Shown: in pieces, positions 52,922 to 59,709 of the stretch
Layout: each line of letters opens with the position of its first letter
Position numbering within the stretch: the stretch's first letter is position 1
Origin: Isoptericola chiayiensis
GTDB lineage: Bacteria; Actinomycetota; Actinomycetes; Actinomycetales; Cellulomonadaceae
Direction: 5' to 3'
Length of the DNA: 64,000 nucleotides
Assembly: GCF_013149805.1 (NCBI RefSeq)
Contig: NZ_JABEZT010000010.1
Coordinates: forward strand, 1 to 64,000
Notes under the pieces: generated by a model
Databases searched by the model: none
Seen by the model: the letters and a program-made list of their open reading frames with translations, nothing else
What the model was told of the DNA's origin: nothing
Position numbers and translations under genes: made by a program

Positions 52922-53848
52922 ATGCGACTCGGCGTGATCGACATCGGCTCCAACACCGTCCACCTGCTCGTCATGGAGGCCCGTCCGGGTGCCCGCCCGG
53001 TGCCCCAGGCGAGCCAGAAGACGACGGTGCGGCTCATGCAGTACCTGGAACCGGACGGCGGCATCTCGAAGGCCGGGGTCAAGGCGCTGCGCCGCGCGGT
53101 GGAGGCTGCGGCGGCCGTGGGCCGGGAGCACCGGATCGAGAGCGTCATGGCGCTGGCGACGTCGGCGCTGCGCGACGCGCGCAACGGGCGCGAGCTGATC
53201 GCGGACCTGTCGGGGCGCATCGGCGCCCCGATCGAGGTGCTCGCCGGGCCGGAGGAGGCGCGGCTGACGTTCCTGGCGGCGCGTCGCTGGTACGGCTGGG
53301 GCGCCGGGCGGTTGCTGCTGCTGGACATCGGCGGCGGGTCGCTGGAGATCGCGACGGGGGTGGACGAGTCGCCGGACGTGGCGCTGTCGGTGCCGCTGGG
53401 GGCGGGTCGGATGACGCGGGAGTACCTCTTCGAGGACGACCCGCCGAAGCCGGGCGACGTGGAGCGCCTGCGCAAGCACGCCCGCAAGGTGCTCAAGGAC
53501 GCGGTGGGTCCGGTGCGCAAGGCCCCGACGCCGGATCATGCGGTGGCGACGTCGAAGACGTTCCGGTCGTTGGCCCGGCTGGCGGGGATGCCGCGGCAGG
53601 TGCTGGGCACGGGGGACCGGTGGCGGATGCGTCAGGAGCACCTGGCGGACTGGCAGCCGCGGCTGGCGAAGCTGTCGTCGGCGGACCGCACGGTGCTGCC
53701 GGGCATCGGGCCCGGGCGGGCGCTGCAGGTCGTGGCGGGGGCCGTCGTCGCCGAGGAGGCGATGCGGGCCCTCGGGGTCGACGAGGTGGAGATCTGTCCG
53801 TGGGCCCTGCGCGAGGGCGCGATCCTGCAGCGTCTCGACCGCCTCTGA
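52922..53848 (+). CDS. Ppx/GppA family phosphatase
   Basis: A 308-residue member of the ASKHA exopolyphosphatase/pppGpp phosphohydrolase family. Conserved parts are the phosphate loop 'LGVIDIGSNTVHLLV', 'SVMALATSALRDARNGREL', 'VLAGPEEARLTFLAARRWYG' and 'LLLLDIGGGSLEIA' with the catalytic glutamate region. It lacks the long C-terminal domains of E. coli Ppx, like the short actinobacterial form. Whether polyphosphate or (p)ppGpp is the substrate cannot be told. A GAAAGG ribosome-binding site lies directly behind the 52.8-kb palindrome. Confidence 0.92.
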   Translation: MRLGVIDIGSNTVHLLVMEARPGARPVPQASQKTTVRLMQYLEPDGGISKAGVKALRRAVEAAAAVGREHRIESVMALATSALRDARNGRELIADLSGRIGAPIEVLAGPEEARLTFLAARRWYGWGAGRLLLLDIGGGSLEIATGVDESPDVALSVPLGAGRMTREYLFEDDPPKPGDVERLRKHARKVLKDAVGPVRKAPTPDHAVATSKTFRSLARLAGMPRQVLGTGDRWRMRQEHLADWQPRLAKLSSADRTVLPGIGPGRALQVVAGAVVAEEAMRALGVDEVEICPWALREGAILQRLDRL

Positions 53849-53869
53849 CGGGCCACCACCCGGCGGGTC

Positions 53870-55144
53870 TCAGGGCCACCGCGCCGGGTCGCCGCCCCAG
53901 GGGCGGGCCGGGAACGGGTAGTCGTCCACCGGCAGCGCCGGGCGCGCCGTCGTGACGTCCCCGTGCGTGACGGTGGCCGACGACGGCGGCACCGCGGCGG
54001 GCGGGTGGCCCGGCTCGCGGCCGGCGGCGTCGAGCAGCCAGGTGGCCGTGCGCGCCAGGGACACGGTGACGTCCCGCCCGGTGCCGTCGTCGGACCGTGC
54101 CGTCAGGGCGTCCACCACCCCGGCGGCCAGCAGGTACCCGGTCGCGTGGTCGAGGGCCTGCGCGGGCAGCGCGCCGGGGGTGGCGCCGTCGGCGGACTCG
54201 ATCAGGGCGATCCCGCAGGCCGCCTGCACGATCGAGTCGAACCCGCGACGCCCAGCCCACGGACCGGCGTCGCCCCAGGCCGAGACCCGCGCGCGCACCA
54301 CGTCGCCCGGCACCCGCAGGCCCAGTGACTCGATCGCGCCCGGCCGGTAGCCGATGACCAGGACGTCGGCGGAGTCCAGCAGCTCCTGGGCGAGGGCGAG
54401 GCCGGCGCGGTCGCGCAGGTCGAGCACGGTGCTGCGCTTGCCCTGCCCGGTGTCGAGGTGCTGCTCGGCGATCTCCGCCGGGTGCGGCGGGTCGACGCGC
54501 AGCACATCGGCCCCCAGCAGCGCGAGGGTACGGGTCCCGACGGGCCCGGCGATGACCCGGGTCAGGTCCAGCACCCGCATGCCGGCCGGCACCCGCCCAC
54601 CGCCCCGCAGGCGCCGACGGCTCTGATCTGTTGCACTCCGGCGGCCGTACTGCAACGTTTCGTAGCCGTCGGCGCGGGTGGAGGTGGCGACGAGCGGTCC
54701 GACGGCGGCCGCCCGGCCGGGTGCGGAGCGGCGCCACTCGCCCTCGGTGCGGACCCGGACCGCGACCGCCCCCGCGGCCGCGGCGTCGTCCTCCACCCGC
54801 TGGGCGCTCGCCGTCGCGAGCCGGGCGGCGAGCTGCTCCCGGTCGGCGTCGCCGGGCAGCCCCAGCACCTCGAGCAGCCGCGCGCGGTGGTGCGGATAGT
54901 TGGCGTGGGTGCGCACCCAGCCGTCCGCGGCGGGGAAGAACCCGGAGTGGGCAGCGAACCCGGCCCAGGGCTCCCCGCCGACCCGCAGCAGGCGGTCGGA
55001 GCCGAACGCCGCGGCCACCCGGGCCGGGTCGAGCGGGGCGTCCACGAGCGGGCCGGTCGTGCCCGCCCGGCGGGCGGCGTCGCGCACCGCGCTCAGGGCG
55101 CGGTCGGCGAGAGCCGGCACGGGCAGGGTCGCGGCGAGCCACAT
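53870..55144 (-). CDS. CaiB/BaiF-type CoA-transferase family III protein with in-frame palindrome
   Basis: A 424-residue protein. Its last 245 residues match family III CoA-transferases: 'GMRVLDLTRVIAGPVGTRTL', 'LGADVLRVDPP', 'LDTGQGKRSTVLDLRDRAGL', 'VLVIGYRPGAIESLGL'. The N-terminal 155 residues resemble the second half of a CoA-transferase ('GEPWAGFAAHSGFFPAADGW'), so the order of halves is unusual, as in some actinobacterial relatives. Between the halves, at about residues 158-178, lies the peptide encoded by a 61-bp palindrome. TACCGT (55156-55151) ends six bases before the ATG. The substrate is unknown. It converges on ppx. Confidence 0.85.
   Translation of the reverse strand: MWLAATLPVPALADRALSAVRDAARRAGTTGPLVDAPLDPARVAAAFGSDRLLRVGGEPWAGFAAHSGFFPAADGWVRTHANYPHHRARLLEVLGLPGDADREQLAARLATASAQRVEDDAAAAGAVAVRVRTEGEWRRSAPGRAAAVGPLVATSTRADGYETLQYGRRSATDQSRRRLRGGGRVPAGMRVLDLTRVIAGPVGTRTLALLGADVLRVDPPHPAEIAEQHLDTGQGKRSTVLDLRDRAGLALAQELLDSADVLVIGYRPGAIESLGLRVPGDVVRARVSAWGDAGPWAGRRGFDSIVQAACGIALIESADGATPGALPAQALDHATGYLLAAGVVDALTARSDDGTGRDVTVSLARTATWLLDAAGREPGHPPAAVPPSSATVTHGDVTTARPALPVDDYPFPARPWGGDPARWP
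54613..54673. repeat. 61-bp palindromic element inserted in-frame in the CoA-transferase gene
   Basis: GCCGACGGCT (54613-54622) is inverted at AGCCGTCGGC (54664-54673). The inner GTTGCA/TGCAAC stem and GTACTGC/GTTGCAC sides match the copA copy. The two copies agree at 50 of 61 positions, with most changes in the loop. On the coding strand it reads ADGYETLQYGRRSATDQSRR. It falls in the linker between the two protein halves. Confidence 0.88.
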
Positions 55145-55279
55145 GATCCGACGGTAGCGCCGACGGCGGATTTCACCCCGCCCTTCCGGCCCGGTGGGGG
55201 CATGCTGGAAGAGGCGCCGTCCTCACCGCACGGACCGGCTCACGGCCCCCGGGCGACGTCCGGCACGAAGGAGTGCGTC

Positions 55280-55690
55280 ATGGTCGATGTCCAGCGAGGG
55301 TTCGCGAGCTTCTCCGTCGACGACATCGACGCGGCGCAGCGGTTCTACTCCGAGGTGCTCGGGCTGCCGGTCACGGCCGAACGCGGGACGTTGATCCTGC
55401 ACCTGCCCGGTGGGACGGTGATCTTCGTCTACCCCAAGGGCGAGGACCACGCCCCGGCCTCGTTCACGGTCTTCCACCTGGCCGTCGACGACGTGGACGC
55501 CGTGGTCGAGGAGCTGGCCGCCCACGGGGTGGAGCCGGTCCGCTACGAGGCGTTCGAGCACGACGACAGCGGGGTCGTGCGCGGGTTCATGGAGGGCGGT
55601 GACGGTGTCTGGTTCGCCGATCCGGCCGGGAACGTCATCGGGTTCATGGACGGCGAGGGGGCACGGTTGTTCGCCGAGGCGGTCGGCTGA
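55280..55690 (+). CDS. VOC (glyoxalase/dioxygenase-fold) family protein
   Basis: A 136-residue protein with two beta-alpha-beta-beta-beta modules: 'GFASFSVDDIDAAQRFYSEV' starts the first and 'TVFHLAVDDVDAVVEELAAH' the second, ending 'GVWFADPAGNVIGFMD'. Metal-binding positions are not all obvious, so it may be a glyoxalase-like enzyme, a binding protein or a resistance factor. GAAGGAG stands seven bases before the ATG. It appears monocistronic. Confidence 0.88.
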   Translation: MVDVQRGFASFSVDDIDAAQRFYSEVLGLPVTAERGTLILHLPGGTVIFVYPKGEDHAPASFTVFHLAVDDVDAVVEELAAHGVEPVRYEAFEHDDSGVVRGFMEGGDGVWFADPAGNVIGFMDGEGARLFAEAVG

Positions 55691-55762
55691 GCCGGTGCCC
55701 CCGGGGCGGCCTGCTAACGGCCGGCGTGCGGCCCGCCCCGTGATGGTCGTTAGGATCGGGGC

Positions 55763-56590
55763 ATGGCCAAGACCTCCGGTGAGTTCGTGCTGCGTCCGTT
55801 CGAGGGTCTGCCCGGTGAGGCGGACTGGGTGTCGATGCGGGAGATCGTGCCGTCGGCGACCGCGCCGGCGCGCACCACCGCCGAGCACGGCGCCCGGGAG
55901 GTGACGGTCGCGACGGTGCTGCCCGGTGGATGGGCGGCGCTGCACCGCGAGGACGGCACCGTGCTGCTCGCCGTGCAGGGCATCCTCAACTCGGACGACC
56001 TCAGCCGCGACCTGGCGGCCGCCCTCCTGATGGCGCTGGACGCCGAGCCGGGGACCGGCGTCGGCCCCGAGCAGCTCGAGGTCGCCGCGGACGGACCGCG
56101 CCTGCAGGACGTGCTGGACACCTCCGTCCCGTTCGAGGTGACCGTCCACGACGGGTACGACTACTGGATCGACTCGTCCGCCGAGGTCACCGAGGACATC
56201 CGCGCGGGCCTGGACGAGGCCGCCGGCCAGTCGGTGCCCACCGTGAAGGTCGACGGCGTCGAGGCCGCCTACTGGTGCCGGATGAGCCGCGAGTTCGTGC
56301 GGTGGGCCCGCACCGAGGACGAGGACCGCGTCGTGGACGCGATCGCCCGCCTGCACGCGAAGCGCGACTCCGGGCTGGCCGGCGGCAAGTTCCTGGGCAT
56401 GTTCAGGGCCTGCGGGCTGGTGGTCCCCGTGTGGGAGCTGCCGCGCGGCACCGAGGCGGACGAGCTGGCCGATCCGATGCAGGACCTGTCCGAGCGGTTC
56501 GAGGCGGCGCTCGCCGTCGACGAGCCGCTGGACGCCACGCAGCGCCGCGCGCGGGCCGGGATTGTCTCCCGCCAGGTCACGCTGCGCTGA
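55763..56590 (+). CDS. DUF5926 family protein
   Basis: A 275-residue soluble actinobacterial protein with the recognisable start 'FVLRPFEGLPGEADWVSMRE', then 'IVPSATAPARTTAEHG', 'GGWAALHREDGTVLLAVQ' and 'VHDGYDYWIDSSAEVTEDIR'. I know the family only as DUF5926, conserved in actinobacteria without an established function. TAGGAT (55751-55756) ends six bases before the ATG, a clear leaderless start. The glycosyltransferase gene follows in the same direction, but has its own leader. Confidence 0.85.
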   Translation: MAKTSGEFVLRPFEGLPGEADWVSMREIVPSATAPARTTAEHGAREVTVATVLPGGWAALHREDGTVLLAVQGILNSDDLSRDLAAALLMALDAEPGTGVGPEQLEVAADGPRLQDVLDTSVPFEVTVHDGYDYWIDSSAEVTEDIRAGLDEAAGQSVPTVKVDGVEAAYWCRMSREFVRWARTEDEDRVVDAIARLHAKRDSGLAGGKFLGMFRACGLVVPVWELPRGTEADELADPMQDLSERFEAALAVDEPLDATQRRARAGIVSRQVTLR

Positions 56591-56639
56591 CCTGCACCGA
56601 ATTTTCACCCGCTGACCCTCGGCTCGCCGCGGGACGCTG

Positions 56640-56756
56640 CGCCCGGTTCCCCTACCGTGGGAGTAGGATTCCGAGGGAAGTTCTTTGCACTTCCGACTCC
56701 GCAGGTCGCGGGGTCACCATCGACCAGGTCGATCAGGCCGCACGAGGCAGGGAGCT
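56640..56756 (+). promoter_or_regulatory. Promoter and structured leader of the glycosyltransferase gene
   Basis: TAGGAT (56666-56671) resembles the -10 boxes of this genome but lies 85 bases before the start codon. The implied leader begins with a small hairpin (GGAAGT pairing with ACTTCC, about 56678-56696). Most nearby genes are leaderless, so this leader stands out. Confidence 0.4.
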
Positions 56757-57641
56757 GTGAACGCCGACCCAGGTGGCACCCGCACGGGTGACGACGTCGC
56801 ACGAGAGGGCACGACGGCGGGCCCGGCGCCCGCACGCCGCCCCGGCGGGATGCCGGTGGCGAAGACCCCGCGCCCGCCGACCGCGTCCGACGGACGCAAC
56901 CGGCAGCGCGTCGCCGTGGTCGTCCCCGCCAAGGACGAGCAGGAGCGGATCGCGGCGACGGTGCGCTCGGCGCGCGCGATCCCGCACGTCGACCTCGTCC
57001 TGGTCGTCGACGACGGGTCCGACGACGACACCCAGCACGTCGCGCGGGACGCTGGCGCCGTCGTCGTGCGCCACTCCCACAACCGCGGCAAGGCGGCGGC
57101 GATGGAGACCGGTGCCGCCGTCGTCGCGATGCGCGACGCCGACGGCCGTGCCCCGCGGCTGCTCCTGTTCATCGACGGTGACCTCGGTGATACGGCGGTC
57201 AACACCGCACCACTGGTGCGTCCGGTCCGCGAAGGTGTCGCCGACGTGGCGATCGCGCTGCTCCCCAAGCAGAAGGGCGCGGGTGGCCGTGGCATCGTCG
57301 TCGGCGCCGCCCGCCGCTCGATCCACCGGCTCACCGGGTGGAGCCCCACGCAGCCGCTGTCCGGCATGCGCTGCCTGACCCGCGAGGCGTTCGACGCCGC
57401 GACGCCGCTGGCCCGCGGTTGGGGTGTCGAGACGGGAATGACCATCGACCTGCTGCGCGCCGGCTATGTGGCCGTCGAGGTGCCGTGCGACCTGCGGCAC
57501 CGGCCCTCGTCGAACGACCTCGCCGGTCAGCTGCACCGGGCGGGTCAGTACCGCGACGTCATGGCCGCCGTGGGCGCCCGCCAGGTGCGCCGCGTGGCCG
57601 ACAAGGTCGGGCGGATCGGCAGGTCGGGCATCCGGCGCTGA
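56757..57641 (+). CDS. Family 2 glycosyltransferase
   Basis: A 294-residue GT-A fold enzyme. After a disordered N-terminus of about 45 residues come 'RVAVVVPAKDEQERIAATVR', 'LVLVVDDGSDDDTQHVARDA', 'SHNRGKAAAMETGAAVVA', the metal motif 'LLFIDGDLGDT' and the acceptor-side 'LSGMRCLTREAFDAATPLA'. It transfers a sugar from a nucleotide donor, with acceptor unknown; resemblance to glucosyl-3-phosphoglycerate synthase is only general. GTG 56757 sits close behind AGGGAG. It has no membrane helix, so it acts in the cytosol. Confidence 0.88.
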   Translation: MNADPGGTRTGDDVAREGTTAGPAPARRPGGMPVAKTPRPPTASDGRNRQRVAVVVPAKDEQERIAATVRSARAIPHVDLVLVVDDGSDDDTQHVARDAGAVVVRHSHNRGKAAAMETGAAVVAMRDADGRAPRLLLFIDGDLGDTAVNTAPLVRPVREGVADVAIALLPKQKGAGGRGIVVGAARRSIHRLTGWSPTQPLSGMRCLTREAFDAATPLARGWGVETGMTIDLLRAGYVAVEVPCDLRHRPSSNDLAGQLHRAGQYRDVMAAVGARQVRRVADKVGRIGRSGIRR

Positions 57642-57678
57642 ACGGCCTCGTCCTCCGTCGAAGGGGTTGCCGCAGCGG

Positions 57679-57969
57679 TCAGTCCCCGACGGCGCCCGTC
57701 CTCGTGCTCCCGGCCGGGCCCTGCCACCACGCCAGCCCGGGCATGCCGACCCGGGTCCCGGCCGGGTGCTCGACGACGACGAGCAGCACCGCCGTGCACG
57801 CCCGGCAGCGGGCCACCGCGCCCATCGGGTGCCGGTAGACGACGCACGCAGCCAGGACGGACACGTCGCCGCAGTGCGCGCAACGGCCGGTGACCAGGGT
57901 GACGTCGGTGGCGAAGAGCCCGGCCAGCGGGCCGGCCAGGCTGTTGCCGTCGAGGGGTGCGGGATCCAT
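57679..57969 (-). CDS. DUF6510 family zinc-ribbon-like protein
   Basis: A 96-residue protein with two CxxC pairs, 'TGRCAHCGDVSVL' and 'VARCRACTAVLLVV', a zinc-ribbon layout, and the start 'LDGNSLAGPLAGLFATDVTL' typical of DUF6510. Its ATG overlaps the stop of the FAD reductase (ATGA). The family regularly follows a molybdo-oxidoreductase and a ferredoxin-reductase-like gene, so it may assist that redox pair. Confidence 0.85.
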   Translation of the reverse strand: MDPAPLDGNSLAGPLAGLFATDVTLVTGRCAHCGDVSVLAACVVYRHPMGAVARCRACTAVLLVVVEHPAGTRVGMPGLAWWQGPAGSTRTGAVGD

Positions 57970-58682
57970 CAGACGCCTCCGAAACGTTCGGTGCGGATGC
58001 GTGCGGCGTCGTGGCCGGCGTCGACCAGCAGCGCGGCCGCGGCCTCGACGAACCCGGTGGGGCCGCACACGTACACGCGGGCACCGACGTCCGGGGCGAA
58101 GGCGTGCGCCGTGACGTCGTCGAGCGTCAGGCGTCCTGGCGGTCTTGTCGACGCCGGCGGCGCCTCCCGGCTGTACAGCCACGTCGTGGTCAGACCCTCG
58201 GTGCTGTCGAGCTCCTTCGCGAAGAACGCGTCCGCGGGCGTGCGCACGGCGGCCAGCAGCCGGAACGGGGCGTCCGACGTCGGAGCCGCCGCCCGGGCGC
58301 GGGCCATCGCCGCCAGCGGCACGATGCCGGACCCGCCCGCGACGAGCTGCACCGCACCGCCGTCGTGCGGGCGCCACACGAAGTAGCCGCCGAGCGGTCC
58401 GCGCACCTCCATCCGGTCCCCGGGCCGTGCCTCGTGCACCAGGTAGGGCGAGACCTCGCCGCCGCGCACCTCGTCCACGGCGAGCTCGACCACCTCGTCC
58501 CGCCCGACGCGCGCCAGCGAGTACGACCGCACCGCCTGGTAGCCGTCGGGCGCCGTCAGCCGCACGTCCACGTGCTGCCCCGCCAGGGCTCCGGCGAACC
58601 CCGGCACCGCGAGCGTCAGCACGCGGGCGCTCGCGGCGAGGGGCTCGGTGCGGACCACCTGGGCCGCGTGCCAGGAGCTCAC
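57969..58682 (-). CDS. FAD/NAD(P)-binding ferredoxin-reductase-like oxidoreductase
   Basis: A 237-residue flavoprotein: an FAD beta-barrel ('YQAVRSYSLARVG', 'RPGDRMEVRGPLGGYFVW') and a nucleotide domain ('VQLVAGGSGIVPLAAMARAR', 'VYVCGPTGFVEAAAALLVDA'). No 2Fe-2S domain is present. It should pass electrons between NAD(P)H and a partner, most likely the molybdo-enzyme encoded just upstream, with which it overlaps by GTGA. The order oxidoreductase, reductase, DUF6510 is a conserved actinobacterial unit. Confidence 0.92.
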   Translation of the reverse strand: MSSWHAAQVVRTEPLAASARVLTLAVPGFAGALAGQHVDVRLTAPDGYQAVRSYSLARVGRDEVVELAVDEVRGGEVSPYLVHEARPGDRMEVRGPLGGYFVWRPHDGGAVQLVAGGSGIVPLAAMARARAAAPTSDAPFRLLAAVRTPADAFFAKELDSTEGLTTTWLYSREAPPASTRPPGRLTLDDVTAHAFAPDVGARVYVCGPTGFVEAAAALLVDAGHDAARIRTERFGGV

Positions 58683-59272
58683 CCGTACCGCTGCTCGGAC
58701 CACGGGTCGCCGTACAGGTGGTAGCCGTTCTGCTCCCAGAACCCCGGCTCGTCGTCGAGGTGCAGCGTCAGGGCGCGCAGCCACTTGGCGGACTTCCACA
58801 GGTACAGGTGCGGGACGAGCAGCCGCACCGGGCCGCCGTGCAGCGGCTCGAGCGGCTCGCCCTCGTACTCGGTGACGACCCAGGCTCGCCCGTCGAGCAG
58901 GTCGTCCAGCGGCAGGTTCGTGGTGTATCCGCCGAACGAGTGGGCGACCACGTACTCGGCCGCGGTCTCCACGTCGGCGAAGAACGCGTCCACGGGCACG
59001 CCCCGCCAGTGCGTGTCCTGCTTGGACCACCGGGTGACGCAATGGATGTCGACCGTGACGTCCTCGGCCGGCAGGGCCTGCAGCGCCGCCCAGTCCCAGC
59101 GGTGCTCGGCGCCCTCCTCGGTGCGGATCGTCAGCTGCCAGGTCGAGGTGTCGACGTTCGGCGTCGGCCCGATCGACAGGACGGGGAAGTCGTCGGTCAG
59201 GTACTGACCGGGCGGCACGGGACGCTCGCTGTCGGGCCGGCGTCCGCCGAAGCCTCTGGTGAAGACAGCCAT
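58679..59272 (-). CDS. Molybdopterin-dependent oxidoreductase (sulfite oxidase/YuiH-like)
   Basis: A 197-residue protein of the sulfite-oxidase catalytic-domain fold. 'GQYLTDDFPVLSIGPTPNVD' opens the domain, and the molybdenum-ligand cysteine is in 'VTVDIHCVTRWSKQDTHWRG'. 'GGYTTNLPLDDLLDG' and 'HGGPVRLLVPHLYLWKSAKW' complete the cofactor pocket. It lacks a signal peptide and a dimerisation domain, so it is a cytosolic single-domain type whose substrate is not known. GAGGAG precedes ATG 59272, which excludes the longer frame from 59389. Confidence 0.92.
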   Translation of the reverse strand: MAVFTRGFGGRRPDSERPVPPGQYLTDDFPVLSIGPTPNVDTSTWQLTIRTEEGAEHRWDWAALQALPAEDVTVDIHCVTRWSKQDTHWRGVPVDAFFADVETAAEYVVAHSFGGYTTNLPLDDLLDGRAWVVTEYEGEPLEPLHGGPVRLLVPHLYLWKSAKWLRALTLHLDDEPGFWEQNGYHLYGDPWSEQRYG

Positions 59273-59316
59273 GGTCTGCTCCTCGGTGACGGTCCTCGCG
59301 GCACGACGTCGCGGGG

Positions 59317-59403
59317 TCAGGGGGTGACGATCGCGAAGTCCGGGTCGGGGGCGTCGATGTCGCCAGGATGGCAGCGGAGGTTCTCCCACGCGCGGCGAGA
59401 AGG
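59317..59403 (-). pseudogene. Relic of a second alkylsulfatase gene (only ends left)
   Basis: Bases 59317-59347 match the last 31 bases of the intact alkylsulfatase gene (59710-59740) at 30 positions, including 'PDFAIVTP' and the stop. After 8 bases, 59356-59403 matches the intact gene's start and upstream region (61597-61644). The whole middle of this copy is therefore gone. Its start codon position reads ATC instead of ATG, so it cannot be a normal gene. Confidence 0.75.
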
Positions 59404-59672
59404 TGCGGGCGGGGCCGTGGTCTGCACGGTGTAGCCCGGATCGTCTGCAAAGTGTAGTTTCCGAGTCCTGCAGACTCCCTGTTGCGGTTCGCCGCCAAGG
59501 TCGACAGCAGCCGCACCGGACCGTTGGCGGTGCTGGCCGTCATCACGGGCAGCGGCTACGCGTACCGGAGGCCTGACGGTGTGGCCGTCGTCCCCCTGGG
59601 AGCTCTCGGTCCCTGAGGCGCGACCGTCGCGGTGCCGACGGTGCGGTGACAACCCGATGCTCCCCGGAGAAC
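59404..59672. other. Gene-free spacer with GTCTGCA repeats
   Basis: GTCTGCACGGTGTAG (59420-59434) and GTCTGCAAAGTGTAG (59443-59457) are direct repeats 23 bases apart; TGCAGAC (59469-59475) is an inverted half. They lie upstream of the alkylsulfatase relic and could be leftover regulator sites. No credible coding frame is seen. Confidence 0.5.
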
Positions 59673-59709
59673 TCACGTCTCGAACAGTGCCTGGCCCAGG
59701 TCCTCCCCG
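59673..59709 (-). pseudogene. Relic of the DyP peroxidase gene 3' end
   Basis: Bases 59673-59712 match the last 40 bases of the intact DyP gene (61758-61797) at 36 positions, encoding 'DGEDLGQALFET' against 'DGEYLGQALLEA' in the intact protein. It joins directly to the alkylsulfatase stop codon at 59710. With the relic at 59317 it marks a collapsed tandem duplication. Confidence 0.75.

Noticed and set aside
59317-59676. Stand-alone 119-codon gene upstream of the molybdo-oxidoreductase
   Set aside because: The frame ends in the alkylsulfatase tail and is otherwise random; the region is better explained as a gene relic.
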